Assembly (NCBI RefSeq): GCF_021347895.1
Contig: NC_067118.1
Span: 42,495,255-42,559,254, forward strand
DNA: 64,000 nucleotides
From: Acanthochromis polyacanthus
Taxonomy: Eukaryota; Chordata; Actinopteri; Pomacentridae
Direction of reading: 5' to 3'
A program made the position numbers and the translations under genes. Positions 11,830 through 55,644 of the stretch are shown here, in pieces. A model generated the notes under the pieces. It did no database searches. It was not told where the DNA came from and was given only the letters and a program-made list of their open reading frames with translations. Each line of letters begins with the position of its first letter. The stretch's first letter is position 1.

Positions 11830-12560
11830 TGCCTTTGCTGCCAAAAAAAACTTGAACTTGCAGAGTTACCTTCTAGTAAATCTGAGTAATTCGAACTGAA
11901 AATGATCCATAATTACAGAAAATGTGTCCAGAATGACATGAAATTTGTCCTAAATGACTTGAAAATGATCCCAAAGACACAAAAATGATAGAAAATGACG
12001 AGAAAAGATCCAAGCTGACATAAAACTTGTTGAAAATGACAAGAAACCGTCCCAATTTAACACCAACCACCTTATAATGAGCTAAACAACAACAAAATGA
12101 GCTGATTCAGAAATAGTTCGGATTGTGTTCTTTGTTGCAATATATCAAATTTTATATGGAAAATAAAAAATTAAATCTCTTTCCACTAAGTTCCTCCTTA
12201 TAAAAACACCTATTCAGAAAGTGTGTTAATTCCAGATCGCATGACCTGCTCATTTTGGTTCTTTTTTGGTCATTTTCAGTCTGTTTTTTAGGCATTTTAG
12301 GTATTTTTGTGGTCATTTTGTGATCATTTTGTGCCTTTTTGTGGTTGTTTGCAGTCTGTTTGTGATAATTTCAGGTGTCTTTATGGTCATTTTGCAATCT
12401 TTTCTAGTTATTTTGTGCATCTCTCGTCATTTTGTATTTTTATATTATAATTATCTGTCTCACTGAGTCAGTTTGTGTTTTTCTGTGGCCATTTTGTGTA
12501 ATTTTGTGCATTTTTGTGGTCATTTTGCACCCCTTTGTGGCCATTTTCAGTCTGTTTGTA
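11830..12560. repeat. Second-family repeat array in the kif5a 3' UTR intron
   Basis: 11880-12060 carries AAAATGATCCATAATTACAG and related units (minus orientation); 12090-12240 has AATGAGCTGATTCAGAAATAG and TTCCAGATCGCATGACCTGC as at 35340-35570; 12250-12560 is a CATTTTGTGGTCATTTTG-type array. Confidence 0.6.
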
Positions 12561-12832
12561 GTAATTTTATTTCCATTCATGCTGTAATGTCTTCAGTCTT
12601 GGTGTCAGGTAATTAACTTTCATCCTAAAGCCATTCCAGCAGTTTCTATGTCGTAAATTATAGACTTTGGTACTATTCAGCTCTGCTTATTTCTTGCAGC
12701 TGTGAGAATTTTTTACTGTACTTCTGAGGTTAATTATAGAGGCAGTAAAGTGATGATATCTTTGCTTGCCCCCCATTCAGAACCACATAGAATATTAGAA
12801 TAAGAGGAGCTCCTGTGTGTCTGTTTTCATGT

Positions 12833-12838
12833 TTTATT
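12833..12838 (-). terminator. Proximal poly(A) signal candidate for kif5a
   Basis: AATAAA on the minus strand about 200 nt after the kif5a stop. It would be used only if the intron after the stop is retained. Confidence 0.3.
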
Positions 12839-13040
12839 CAGAATAAAATCCTCATCGTATGATCCTGCCTCCCCTGTTCTGACTAAACGTCTCTTATCGC
12901 TGCAGTATAACCTGGTTTCAGGGTTCAGATCAGGGTTGGTTGTGACGAGGAACGCGTCATCAGTTATTGTCCTGACAAAGATCCAAGTACCAGCATGCAG
13001 TATGAAGTATTACTGTGAGCACTGAATACTTACCATGGCA

Positions 13041-43808
<30,768 letters not shown>

Positions 43809-44230
43809 GGCGCAGATTGGAGGAGGAGGAGGAGGAGGAAGATGCTGCTGGAGGCTGAGAGGCTGAGAGGCCTGATCTGGAGACGAGATGCGCGCAGATT
43901 CTGTCCGTCCTTTGACGCGTAAAAAGCCTCAGAGGGGACGTGGATGTTTTTATCCTTGCAATCTGAGGGAGGCTGGGATGAATTTATACGCAGCTGGATG
44001 TTGTTTCCGTGTCGCAGTGAGGCGGGCAGGCTCAGATTAGATGTTAAAAAGACGCAGGACGACCCCCTACATTATGGGATGAGTCTTCTTCTGGTGCTGG
44101 TCGCGTCCTGATGCTTTGTTCTGGAGCTCCGGTTCGGGTTCGTCTCGTCTGCGCGTCCGGCCGGTTGAAGGTGAGATGCTGCTGGAAGGGCAGTGAGGTT
44201 CAGCTGCTGAAGCTCGGCCTGCTTTCTCCC
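43809..44230 (-). promoter_or_regulatory. kif5a: kif5a 5' UTR and GC-rich promoter region
   Basis: Immediately upstream of the kif5a ATG is a GC- and CpG-rich block with purine runs and several GCGCG or CGCG elements, contrasting with the AT-rich surroundings. No TATA box at a convincing distance was found. The transcription start cannot be fixed from sequence alone. Confidence 0.55.
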
Positions 44231-45129
44231 GCCACAGCGCCCCCTACCGGTGCAGCTCTGTAGGGCGTGGCCTGCATCCTTCTGTTTAAAGTGGTACCCA
44301 CCGCCTCAGCATCCCATCATCCCCGACCAGAGGAAGAAGGAAGGACTTCATTAGTTTCTCTGAATCACCACGTTTGGCCCCTCTCCGATGCCTGACTGGA
44401 CTTCTTGGAAAAACCATTATGAGAATCAATAATCTGGTGTTATTGATTAAAGTATGAGGCTTCACCTTGAGGGAGTCACAGGAGGGACAGGATGATGCAG
44501 CATAAAGGAAAACTGACAAAACAGTGTGAAAACAATAAAAGATAGCTATAAATAACACAGTAAATACATAAAACAGGCACTTCTAGAACTGCCAGAGCAC
44601 TAAAACCACAAGTTCAATTGAAAACCTAAACTGTAATTCACTTGGAAATCTTCTCTCCGTCGTGTTCACAGCTGCCTGTTACGTACAGAATTAAATTTAA
44701 GGTTATTTTATTCATAGTTTAAAAATCTTTGGCTCTTGGGAACATTTCCTGACAAGAAAAATTCCAGAAAGTTCATGTTTTTCATGTTTTCAACGGCTTT
44801 TGGTAAAGTTCTTAACCCTTGTGTTATCCCACGAGTCAAATTGAACGTTTTAAAGATTGAAAATCCATCCATCCATTCTCTATACACCGCTTTATCCTCA
44901 CTATGGGTCGCAGGGGGTGCTGGAGCCTAAATACAGGGAAAAAGTTACAAAGCAACTATATATATATATAGACACACACACACACACACACAAATAACTA
45001 TTTATACAAAATCTTTTTTTTTTGCTTTTTTCCTATATTTAAGTGTATGTATGTCTCTCTCTCTCTCTCTCTCTATTATATATATATAAAATTCTTTTAT
45101 TTTGTTTCTTTTGCCAACTTCCTATATTT

Positions 45130-45189
<60 letters not shown>

Positions 45190-45264
45190 ACAGAATTTTG
45201 TTTTTTAGTCTTATTAATTTTTGTTTCTATTAATATATTTTTAATTTTATTTCATTTTTGCTAT

Positions 45265-45311
<47 letters not shown>

Positions 45312-45589
45312 AAAATTAAATACAATTAAAATTTATATATATAAATTTTAGTTTTATTTCATTTCATTTTTCACTCGTTTTTTCTTACTATTTATTTCTT
45401 ATGTTATTTCTTTTGCTTATTTTGTCTATATTAGGGTTATACAGACTATATAAACATGGTGTAGCTTGCAAGCGATCAGTTAAATAAAATGCTCACACTA
45501 TTCCTTCCTGTGTGACTTGAAGCTAAACTCTCCGTCTGGACGTGAACATCAGAGCAGAAATCAACACAAGGTACATTTTCTGTAAATAG
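44231..45589. repeat. Intergenic repeats between mbd6 and kif5a
   Basis: 44814-44870 is the left end of the TTAACCC MITE family (CCACGAGTCAAATTGAACG), joined directly to a 3' SINE tail (44868-44930, minus). Then (CA)n, (TC)n at 45057-45075 and two (TA)n runs at 45131-45185 and 45268-45309. No gene seen. Confidence 0.75.
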
Positions 45590-47625
45590 TTTAATATTAA
45601 ATAAAAAATGACTCCCATATAAAAAAGAAAGCTACAGTCCACAATTTAATCGTCTTTTTAAACATAAGTATTGAAAGCAAAGGGGTAGAATGAGAAAAAT
45701 ACTTAATTACAATTCCCAGAAAAATTCACAATTCATCGTTTTCTCTCGTCTTTCTCTAACAATATAAAATCAAAATAAAACACATTAACTGTACATATGT
45801 ACAAATGTCCAAGTGTAGAAATTGCATAATCTGCTTTCTTTTTCACTTTTTTTTTTAACTTTAAATACAGCTAAGAGATGCCAGTACTCTTGGTGTGGGG
45901 ACGGGGCAGTGTGGAGGAGCTCTAACAGTGATGGGAGGAAACCACTCCAGATCCACAGAAACACACAGACTGATCCACGCAAGACTTCGCTCTCTGCGTT
46001 TAAGTCTCTCCATCCATCCATCCGACCACATAAACGACAAACAGCACTTTCCTAACAAACCCAGGGCTCCGCTACACCTTTTAATCCCGTTTCTACGCCG
46101 CTATCTTACAGCTGGAGGGTTAAAAGTTGGGCATACTTTAAATAAATCGCACCGGAGTTACGTGTAATTCTTCAGAGACAAATAATGAAATGTGAAAACG
46201 AGTTACACCGATGCTCAAAAGGTGTTCCAGGTTCACTGTGGAACAAACGAGAACCATCTCAATGGGATCAGATTCACCTCTATGGAAGCCTGTTTCTGCC
46301 ACATGAAGGAAAAAAAGTCACATGCTTGAATGATAGATATCATGATTGTAAGTCACAATTATTATTTGACATAATTGACTTTCTAATTCATAATTATGAC
46401 AATCTATCTTATAACTATGAGGTAGAAAGTCATAATTATGAAATAGAAAGTCAAAGTTCTGAGTTTTGATCTCATAATTAGGACTTGCTAGCTCATAATT
46501 ATGAGACAGAACGTCCTAATTATGAGATTGGAAGTCAAAATTTTGAGTTTATATCTCATAATTATGAGATACAAACTTTCTATCTCATTATTCTGGAATA
46601 GAAAGTCAAAATTTTGAGTTTATATCTCATAATTATTATTATTTCTAACTCATAATTCTGACTTTCTATCAGATAATTATGAGACAGGATGTGACTTTTT
46701 TTGTTTTTCCAAGTGGCACAAACAAGCTTCCATTCCCTTCTAAGATCTGTTGGGAACCTCTGGTGTGTTCAAACGTGATTCAGAGTCGCACAAACGTTCT
46801 AACGTACTAAAACACAACATCTCACAGGACATGAGGGATCATAACTTATTCTCCTTCCTGTGATCGATGAAGAAACCTGATAGGGTGAACCATTCAACGT
46901 TCCTCGGCTTATCCCATGTAAAAGTTATTTCATACACTAAAAAAAAGAAAAAAAGAAAATCAAGTCTTTTCCTTCTCGTTCAGCACCTTCCCAAAATCTC
47001 AGGAATGTTTCTTTGAAGTACAACAGAGCCCTCAGGGTCTGGGAAACAGAAATAAAGTGGACAAACGGTCAGACGGTAGGGGCTCAGCGACAGCACTGTT
47101 GTCCAACGCACACGCAAAAAACACACAAAAACGGACACACTCACCCGACGTGTACACACACACTTCCAACAGAGAGCGTGGTTCAAGTAGATGGGCTTTA
47201 TCCTGACTCACAGTAACACACTGATGAGAAGAAAACAGTATTCTTTTTTTATTTTTCTCACTGATATAGTTCTAACACCAACCTAAGCGACAGATCTCTG
47301 ATCACGATGTCGAGCAACCATTATTTTGTGACCTAGACCTACAAGAAAACCTAAGTGAAAAAGTATCCACAAAATCTCTCTTTTTTTTTTTTTACACTTT
47401 TTAAAAATAAATTCATCCGACTAGATCTTTCTCCTATGTGTTTTTTCATAGTGGTTGCCACAACGGTTGACATGACAACAGCATCGTATTAGTGCAGTTG
47501 ATTTTTTTTTGTAATTAAAGAAAAAAAAAAAGGTCTAAACAGTAGTGATGAGGGTGGAGAGATGGAAGGGTTTAGAAAAGCGTCTGGCCGCCTCTCATTG
47601 GTGGACAGCTCTGACCCTCCACCAA
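45590..47625 (-). other. mbd6: Probable 3' UTR of mbd6
   Basis: Non-coding, mostly unique sequence after the mbd6 stop, interrupted by a palindromic MITE at 46280-46733. A variant poly(A) signal ATTAAA on the minus strand at 45590-45595 marks a plausible end just before TA-rich simple repeats. Extent is inferred only. Confidence 0.4.
46280..46733. mobile_element. MITE with palindromic internal units
   Basis: Terminal inverted repeats of about 40 bp: left ATGGAAGCCTGTTTCTGCCA then AAAAAAAGTCACAT, right reversed ATGGAAGCTTGTTTGTGCCA then AAAAAAAGTCACAT. The interior is a string of TCATAATTATGAGA-like self-complementary units. Lies in the probable mbd6 3' UTR. Confidence 0.82.
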
Positions 47626-47697
47626 TCACTGCCTCTGAGACCTGGCGCCTCGTCTCCGTCTGCCGCGCACCGACCTCTCCGGCTTCAGCAAGGCTGT
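47626..47697 (-). CDS. mbd6: mbd6 last coding exon
   Basis: 72 nt, phase 0 in. Encodes [20 protein letters not shown] and QRQ, then TGA at 47626-47628. Acceptor TTCCAG. An Arg-rich terminus fits the basic C-terminal ends of MBD5/MBD6. Found by phase and splice signals. Confidence 0.82.
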   Translation of the reverse strand, partial: TALLKPERSVRGRRRRGARSQRQ

Positions 47698-50600
47698 CTG
47701 GAACAAAACACAGAAAACTCAGTCACATCCCACTCTTCATACAGCACTACAGGGACTTCACTTCATTCCCAGATTGTCAGTGTGGAACAGAAACGTTTCC
47801 CCTCAAGTAAACCCTTTAGATCATAACAAACCTTTCACAGTAAAATAGTGTACAGAAGAGTCAGAGTTCCGTTCCTACAAATTGATGTAAGCTGATTGTC
47901 GCCGTAAGTCGGAACTCCGGAGAAAACGTAATCAAAGCCGTTACGAGCACCATAATTAGCGATGGGGCCGATCCGATCCAGTATTGGTATCGGGTTCCGA
48001 TATCAACGTAATTCATGGATCGTAGATTTCCGATCCATGAGCTTTAATGCTGTCTGCTGAAATGACTCCACAGTGATCCCCCTCCAGGCTGCTCTGCTAG
48101 CTGGATGCAAAATGTGGAATGATTTCCTGAAAGGAGGCGTGTCTTAATGAGGTGCAGAGTAATGAGACCCGCCTCCGTTCCAGAAGTCCAGTCCACAGTT
48201 TGCAGCCAGCTAGCTCCTGTCCTGCAGGTCAAACTGTCCCATTTTAAAGTTTGAAAATGTGGGGGAAAAAAACACATTTTCACAGTGAAAATTTCCACAT
48301 TCTCGGAAAATTTTTAACACCTTTTTGTGGAAAAAAGAAATGCAAAAAAATGTTTTTCTTTACAAACACTCAGAAAAAAATCAACCAAAATCCAGCGAAA
48401 TTCGCTGGATTTTGGTTGATTTTTTTTCTGAATGTTCGCAAAGAAAATATTAGAAGTGTTATGATATATATGTAATCACTTTAGATATTTTTAAAATTTA
48501 TTTGGAAGATTTTTACTCATTTTTTGAAAATATTTACAAGAATTTTCTTGCCAAATTAGGGGGATTTTTTTTAAAATAAAACTTTCATGGGAAACTTTCA
48601 AGGAATTATTGGAATTTTCTTCCTGAAGGTTTTGCAAATTTTTTGAAATTTGGGGAATTTTTTCTCTGAATTTTTGGATTTTTTTCAGACAAGGAAACAA
48701 TATTTTATGGTACCCGTAAATGAAGACAGCAGGAGGGTTAAAGGCGATATTAATGCTGACAGAAGAAAAAGTCAGTAAATATTGAGCAATAACAAATCAT
48801 TCTATTTGTTTAGGACTCTGTTTTTTGTTTTGTTTTTAAGAAGGATCATTATTACTCTGCCAAAGAATGCGGCAGCGTAGTAATGATCTTCTACTGGTCT
48901 GTGGTGCAGAACAGGTTGGAGATCTGTGCCCTGCATCGTGCTAGCAGCTCTGTGAAGCTGTGCTGAGCTAAATGCTATCCTCAACACACTGATGCTCGGT
49001 TTGTCATGTTCTCATTCTATCTTTCACTAAAAGACATAAAACAACAGCAGATCCAATAACCGCTGAGACATTTCATTCAAAGCCACAAATGTGAACCTCA
49101 TGTTGGGATCAGCGAAAAACATGTCAAGCTGTTGGAAAGTAAAGACGGCAAATTCCAACAACTGGGGGAAAACAGACTCTTGGTCTGGAGAGAGTGTGTC
49201 TGAAAACACTTCAATGACACTACCAGTGCTGCTGATGATTAAAACAACAGAGCTGGAAGTCACGGAATGAGGAGCTGGTCTTACTGTAGCCTTGGTTTCC
49301 TCTAGTGCTGTAGCATCCATGTCTCTGAAGTCTTCCAACACATTCTGTAGCCTGATAAGTAAAGAAACACGCCATTATCCAACACCGTAGAGCCAAATGA
49401 ACCTCATCAGCAGAACAACAAGCCACAGATTTTTACTAAAAACTGGTTCCAGGCAGCTTACGTTTGTTTCCTTTTCCGTCCTCTTCTGGCTCCACCTGCA
49501 GCTTCTGCTTGATCCTTGGGAAGCAGAAGCAGGAATTAAAATGACAAAAACAAAATTTATCTGTGATGGCAAAGCTCCATCCTTCTCTTTTTACAGTCTG
49601 TGGTCGAATCAAAGCTCAGATTCTGGTCTCAGCAGGATGAGGAAGGGAAACATAACACGCTGCAAGAACTCAAAATCTTACCAAGTCTATTTGCCCTCTT
49701 TTTAGTCAAAATGTCTCATCACACTCGATTTAAGATAAACTCACTTCACGAGTGACATTTCAGCAAGATGGAGGGACTTGTTTTAAGACAACGCATCTTA
49801 AACATCTTGTTAAGTCAAACAATCCTGAAATTATCTTGTTTTAACCCTCGTGTCGTCCTGCGGGTCAAAATTCACTTGTTTTAAAGTTTGAAAATGTGGA
49901 AAAAATGTATGCATTTTCACAGTGAAACTTCTGATGTCCACATTTTCAACATTTTTTGGGAGATTTTAGAATATTTTTTATGGAAAAAAAGAAATGTTAA
50001 AAAATGTTTATTTAAGAACATTCAGAAAAAATCAACCAAAATCCAGCGGATTCCGCTGGATTTTGGTTGATTTTTTTCTGAATGTTCTTCGATAAAATAT
50101 CAGGGATTTTTTTGTAAGATTTTTATTATTTTTTTCAAATTTAAAAAATAAATTCTTGCCAAATTTGGGGATATTTTTTTAAATGATTTTTTTAAGGGAA
50201 ACTTTTAAGGAATTTTCTTCCTGAAGTTTTTGCAAATTTTTATAAATTTGGGGATTTTTTTTGCTGAATTTTTGGATATTGTTTTCAGACAAGGCATCAA
50301 TATTTTTTGGTGCCGTAAATGAAGACAACAGGAGGGTTAAGACACCTAAGCTGGACAATCCTGGTAAAACAAAGCTTAAAATAAGTTTTCCAGCTAATTT
50401 TAAGAGCTCAATATTCTAAATATCACATCTTATCTCAAGATATCCTACAAAGCCATTTTTCACATGTTCTATTGGCAGATTTTTTCCCTTATCTCAAGGT
50501 AAAAGTTTCTTGAAATCAGTTTTTTTTACTTGTTTTGACAGGAGCATTTTTCCTGTACACCCAGGCACTCACCATTCCCTGTTCGTTGTGCAGCAGCGTC

Positions 50601-53600
50601 CCAGCCGTCTCCTCACTGGGCCTTCCACTGCATCCATCCCCAGGACTAAGGTACCCTGCATGGGGAAGATGCCCCTGCCTGTCCACCTCTGCCTCTGCGT
50701 AGGGGCACACAGCTGCAGCAGGCCCAGTACAGTCTGTCTTTGCCTCCTCCAGGTATATGGGTGGCAGAGGAGGCTCGGGGTGAGTGTGTCCCTCTACCAT
50801 CACCGTTTTCCTTTGCAACGGCGACGTGGAGCCGTCCTCTGTGGGTTTGGGGGTCCCCTGTGCCGGGGAATGAGCCGCTGCTTCCAGGTTGAGTCGGGAT
50901 AAATCCGGGTTACGTAGGGAACAAGCCCGCCGTGGGCTTAAGGAGACCGGGGCGCTGGCCTGTGGCAGAGTGGGGACAGTGGTGGACGGGGTGTGGTGCT
51001 CCACGGGGAAAGAAACCGGCGGTAAGGCACAGAAGGGTGAAGTGGGATCAGACGGCCCCAGGTGGGCCCCGTCTTCCTGCTCTTTAGCATTGACTTGAAG
51101 GAAGGAGGTATAAATCGTGTCCATGAAAGAGGTGTAAGGATCGATAACAGACCTGCCCTCAGATCCACGCTGAGCGGGAGGGCTGGATGCTTGGGCAGGA
51201 GCCGGAGCGAGCTGAGCTGGAACTGGACTGGAGACCACTTCAGGAGCGATCTGACTGGCTGGTATGTCTTCCTGTGGGGCAGGGCTTTGGGTTTCCTGCA
51301 GTGAGACTGGCTTCTCTCCTTCTGAGGCCGGTGCAAGGTTTAGCTGGTGGGAAAAACAGAGACCGCAGAAGGAATATTACAAAAAAATGTGCTTTGTCCT
51401 TCAAAAGAACCCAGAGACAACTATCCAACTACAGGAGGTCCTCGACTCATGTCAGAGTTCTGTTCCTACAGACTGATGTAAGTCCTTTTCTCTGTAAGTC
51501 GGAACTCCCACGAAAATGTAACCAAATCTGGTCCACGCATCATAACATCCATCAGTTCTTCATAAAGTCATGAAAACCAACCACTTTCATGCATGTTTGA
51601 ATCATTTTACTAGAAGATAACAGAATATTGTAACAGACTGATGTTGAGGTTTCAGTGTTTATGGTTCAGTTCCAGATTTACCTGATGTCAGTGAACGTGT
51701 CATGTTTGGTTAGCTCACCTCTGATTGGCTGAGAGTCAGCAGTAGAGAGAGCTGGGAACGGCGGCTAATTCTGGAGCTAAGTTATGGTTTTTCTAGTTAT
51801 TCTGGAGCTAAGTTATGGGTTTTTCTACTTATTCTGGAGCTAAGTTATGGGTTTTTCTACTTATTCTGGAGCTAAGTTATGGGTTTTTCTAGTTATTCTG
51901 GAGCTAAGTTATGGGGTTTTTCTAGTTCTTCTGGCGTTGGCTACGACCCACAGTAGAACCCTCTGTGCTCATTTTTTTTCTTTTTTTGGTAATTTTCAAT
52001 CAGTTCTATGAGCATTTTAGGTGTTTTTGTGGTCATTTTGAGACTTTTTGTGGCAGTTTAGTTGGTTTGTGATCGTTTTATGTGTTTTTGTGGTTGTTTT
52101 GCAATTTTTTGAAGGTATGTTGTGTGTCTCATCATTTTGTGTCTTTATATGATAACTATCTGTTTCTTTGAGTCATTTTGTGTCTTTCTGTGGTCATTTT
52201 GTGTACTTTTGTGGTCATTTTGTGCGTCTTTGTGCTTATTTTGCTTCTTTTTTGGTAATTTTCAGACTGTATTGTTGTCATTTTGTGCATTTTTGTATTC
52301 AGTAAACCAGCAGAGAACCAGATAAAGTCTCACTCATTCATCACAGAGGGTCACTACAACATGTTGACCTGTTTTACATCTTGACCCATGTTGGTCGGTG
52401 TTTCTGTTCCCAGTGTTTTATTCTGTCTAATTTCACTTCCATGGAGACGGCTTTCCTTTTCTTCCAAGCATCAGAAGAGTCTGACTTACACTGGGAGCCA
52501 TAATGAAGGTAAAAAGTTAGAGAATGCAGCACAATCCAAGGTGGAGTACAACCAGAGAATGGAAACAAAGCCGTCTGATTGTGCTGTGTGAAGACTTATT
52601 CATCCATCACCAGTTCTGATTTAACGACAAAACGCTGCAGGTCGATGATGTCGTAAAGCGAGGACCTCCTATATGTTAACATTTTGTAATAAACCAGACA
52701 GTTTATAGTACCCAGAAAAAAGCGCAAATGAAAAATGTGAATGTTTTGCCCCTGATCCTGACCTGAATCCTTTAGCGTCCACCAGGATTTAATCCAACCC
52801 AATCCAGCTAATATAATCTGCTCTACATCTATTTAAGCTGGAGAAAATGATGATCGGTCCAAGTGAATCTGTGTGAAGTTATTTTCTAGCCCTGGTGTCA
52901 GAGCTCTTGACTCACTCACTCACACCAGCGTGCACGGAATCCATTCATATTCACTCACTCAGCAAAGTGTTTGAAGTTACAGACAGGTTGTCCTGAAGGA
53001 AAACAGCGGCTGAGCAGAACACAGCACAGACACCAGTACAGCAAACATACTTTTTCACATGCTCTGTCCACTAAACTCCGGTTATCTACCTGTATGTTGT
53101 TGAGCAAATTGATGGCTCCATCGGGGCCCTGCAGCAGAGGCATTCCCAAAGCAGAGGCCTGGACTGGGGGCAGGAGAATAGAACCAGCTCCAATCCCCAC
53201 CATGTTATGGAGGCCTGCGATGCCAGAAAGATCTCCTACAGAGACGCAATGCACAGATGCACTCAGACATGGGGAGTACACGGGATTCCACATTTCATTT
53301 CATCCTAAGATAACGGTGAAAATAGGAACAAGACGGCAAGGAACTCACCTAATAAAGCAGGGTTTAGCAAGGTGGGCAGTAACTGTTGGAGTATGGGGTT
53401 ATCCTTGCCTTGGAGAGATACGGGGATGAGGGTGTCAACACCAGCATCAGTAGGTACCTGAAGAGGAAAGGAGGAGAGTTTTAGAGACAAACAAATGACA
53501 GAGCAGTCAAAGAAAGCATCGGGTGGAGACGCAGTAATACAATGATAGAAAAAGATGAATACGGAACATTTTTAAACTGCAAAAGAAACTGAAATATGGC

Positions 53601-55612
53601 CACGACAGAATGCTGCCACGAAGCAAGAAAACAGGTATGATTTGAACTAAATAAAAAAATCAACAACCTGAAGGATGCAGAAATGATGAGATTACAAACA
53701 CTGAGCAGACCCCACATCCCCCATCACTGTGAAACAAAAGCTGTTGAAGGGTTTCATTTAAAAATAGTTTTAGAAAAACATATTTTAGTAGACAGGAAAT
53801 TCACTGATTAGTTTTGGAGGAAACGGGGCAACTAACACAGCAGAAAACAATGGAGTGGCTGAGGAAATGAGCTTCTAGGTTTTTCTGGGGAAACTAGGAA
53901 GAGCTCAGAGGAAGCAGCTAGAGGAGGGAGCCTACCTGAGGTTGGGCGTGTTGGGTTTGCTGTGCAGGAGCTAACTGGGTGTTGGGAGGAGGGTGGAGCT
54001 CAGCAGAGCTCAGGGCAGCAGCGAGCAAGGCAGGGCTGAGGGGCAGGAAGGCGGCAGGGTGAGGAGGAAGAGTAGCAGGGAGGAGCAGAGACTGCAGGGC
54101 TTGGATGGAGGCCTCAGCTCCAGCAGGAATGGGAAGGAGGCCCTGGGTGACCTCCAGGAGCCCCGGCCCCGTTAGGGTGGATGGATCCAGGAGGCCAGAG
54201 GTCTTATCCAGAGTGAGGCCCTCCAGTGTGGCAGGGATCTGCTGAGACTGCTGGATAGGAACCTCCAAGCTGACCTGGCTCAGCTGTCCCAGCGCAGAGA
54301 GAGGTAACAACGAGGCCTGCTGCTGCCCGAGTAACAAGGAGGCCATCAGTAGAGCCTGAAGACTGGGTTTTTCTGTTAAATCAGCTTCTTGTCCTGCAGA
54401 AGGGGCTGAGGCCGGGGCTGGGAGCGGGTTCAACAAACCCAAAAGGCTCAGAGGCAGCTCCCCTTGTGCACCACTCAACAAGGGCAACAAGGGAAACAGA
54501 GGATTGCTGTTAATCTGCTGCTGCTTCTGTTGTTGATCCGGGTTTTGCTGTTGCGTGTCTTGTTGTTGTTGTTGTTGTTGTTGGATCAGAAGCTGCTGCT
54601 GCTGCTCTGATTGCTGCTGCTCTGCAAGATTCTGTGGTGGATGTGCTGAAACATTAGCAGGTGGTAGCTGGGCCTGTTGCCCTCCCAACCACAGCCCTCC
54701 CAGGGGCAACGAAGCCAGGACTGTGGGGTCCAGGAGAGACGGTAGACCTCCTGTGGATGACAGCAGCTGAAGCAGCTGCTCCTGGTTCATGAAGGGGAAG
54801 GCTTCTGCCAGAGGTAAGGGAGCCGCTGAGTCGGCCACAGCTGAGGGGGTGGGAGGACTGTGATCCTCTCCTGGGCGAGAGGAGATGGTGAGTCCAGGAC
54901 TGGTGGCTGCTGGGGGTTTGTTCAATGTGGATGACTTGGGGTCCACATATCCAGGTTCCTCTGGTCCTGTGGGAAAGACATGAATGGTTCATCGTCAGCA
55001 TCACTGGCTGATGTTAGCAGAAACTGGACTCATATCACCACAAACCATAGAATCTGCACAGACATTCTTGCACTGCTACATCTTTGCACTTTTTTAAACA
55101 GATTTTTTCAAGCCGTTTCATATTGCATTGTCTTACAGTGTGTCAGTACTGTTTCATCCTCATTTCTCATCCCTGTACATACTGTAAATATTATTATAAC
55201 CTCCGCCAGGAAGTTATGTAATCACTGGAGTTTGTCTGTTTGTCTGTTAACAGCATAACTCAAAAAGTCATGGACGGATTTTCACCAAATTTTTACAGAA
55301 TGTCCGGTCCTGGCGGCCATCTCTCTCAATGGTACAGAGTCCTTCAAAAAATCCTGGATCCAGACGGTGATCCGGATCACCTCCAAAATATCAATTGTTA
55401 CTTTTGCTCTTTCGGACATTCTGTAAAAATTTGGTGAAAATCCGTCCATGACTTTTTGAGTTTGACTGACTGACTGACTGACTGACTGACTGACTGACTG
55501 ACTGACTGACTGACTGACTGACTGACTGACTGACTGACTGACTGACTGACTGACTGACTGACTGACTGACTGACTGACTGACTGACTGACTGACTGACTG
55601 ACTGACTGACTG

Positions 55613-55644
<32 letters not shown>

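Noticed and set aside
45043..45351. 102-residue Tyr/Ile-rich frame
   Set aside because: Comes from (TA)n and (TC)n simple repeats.
50516..50572. Extension of the mbd6 exon to the stop below 50573
   Set aside because: Donor ATG-GTGAGT fits the phase of the next small exon, and the extra residues look like intron translation.
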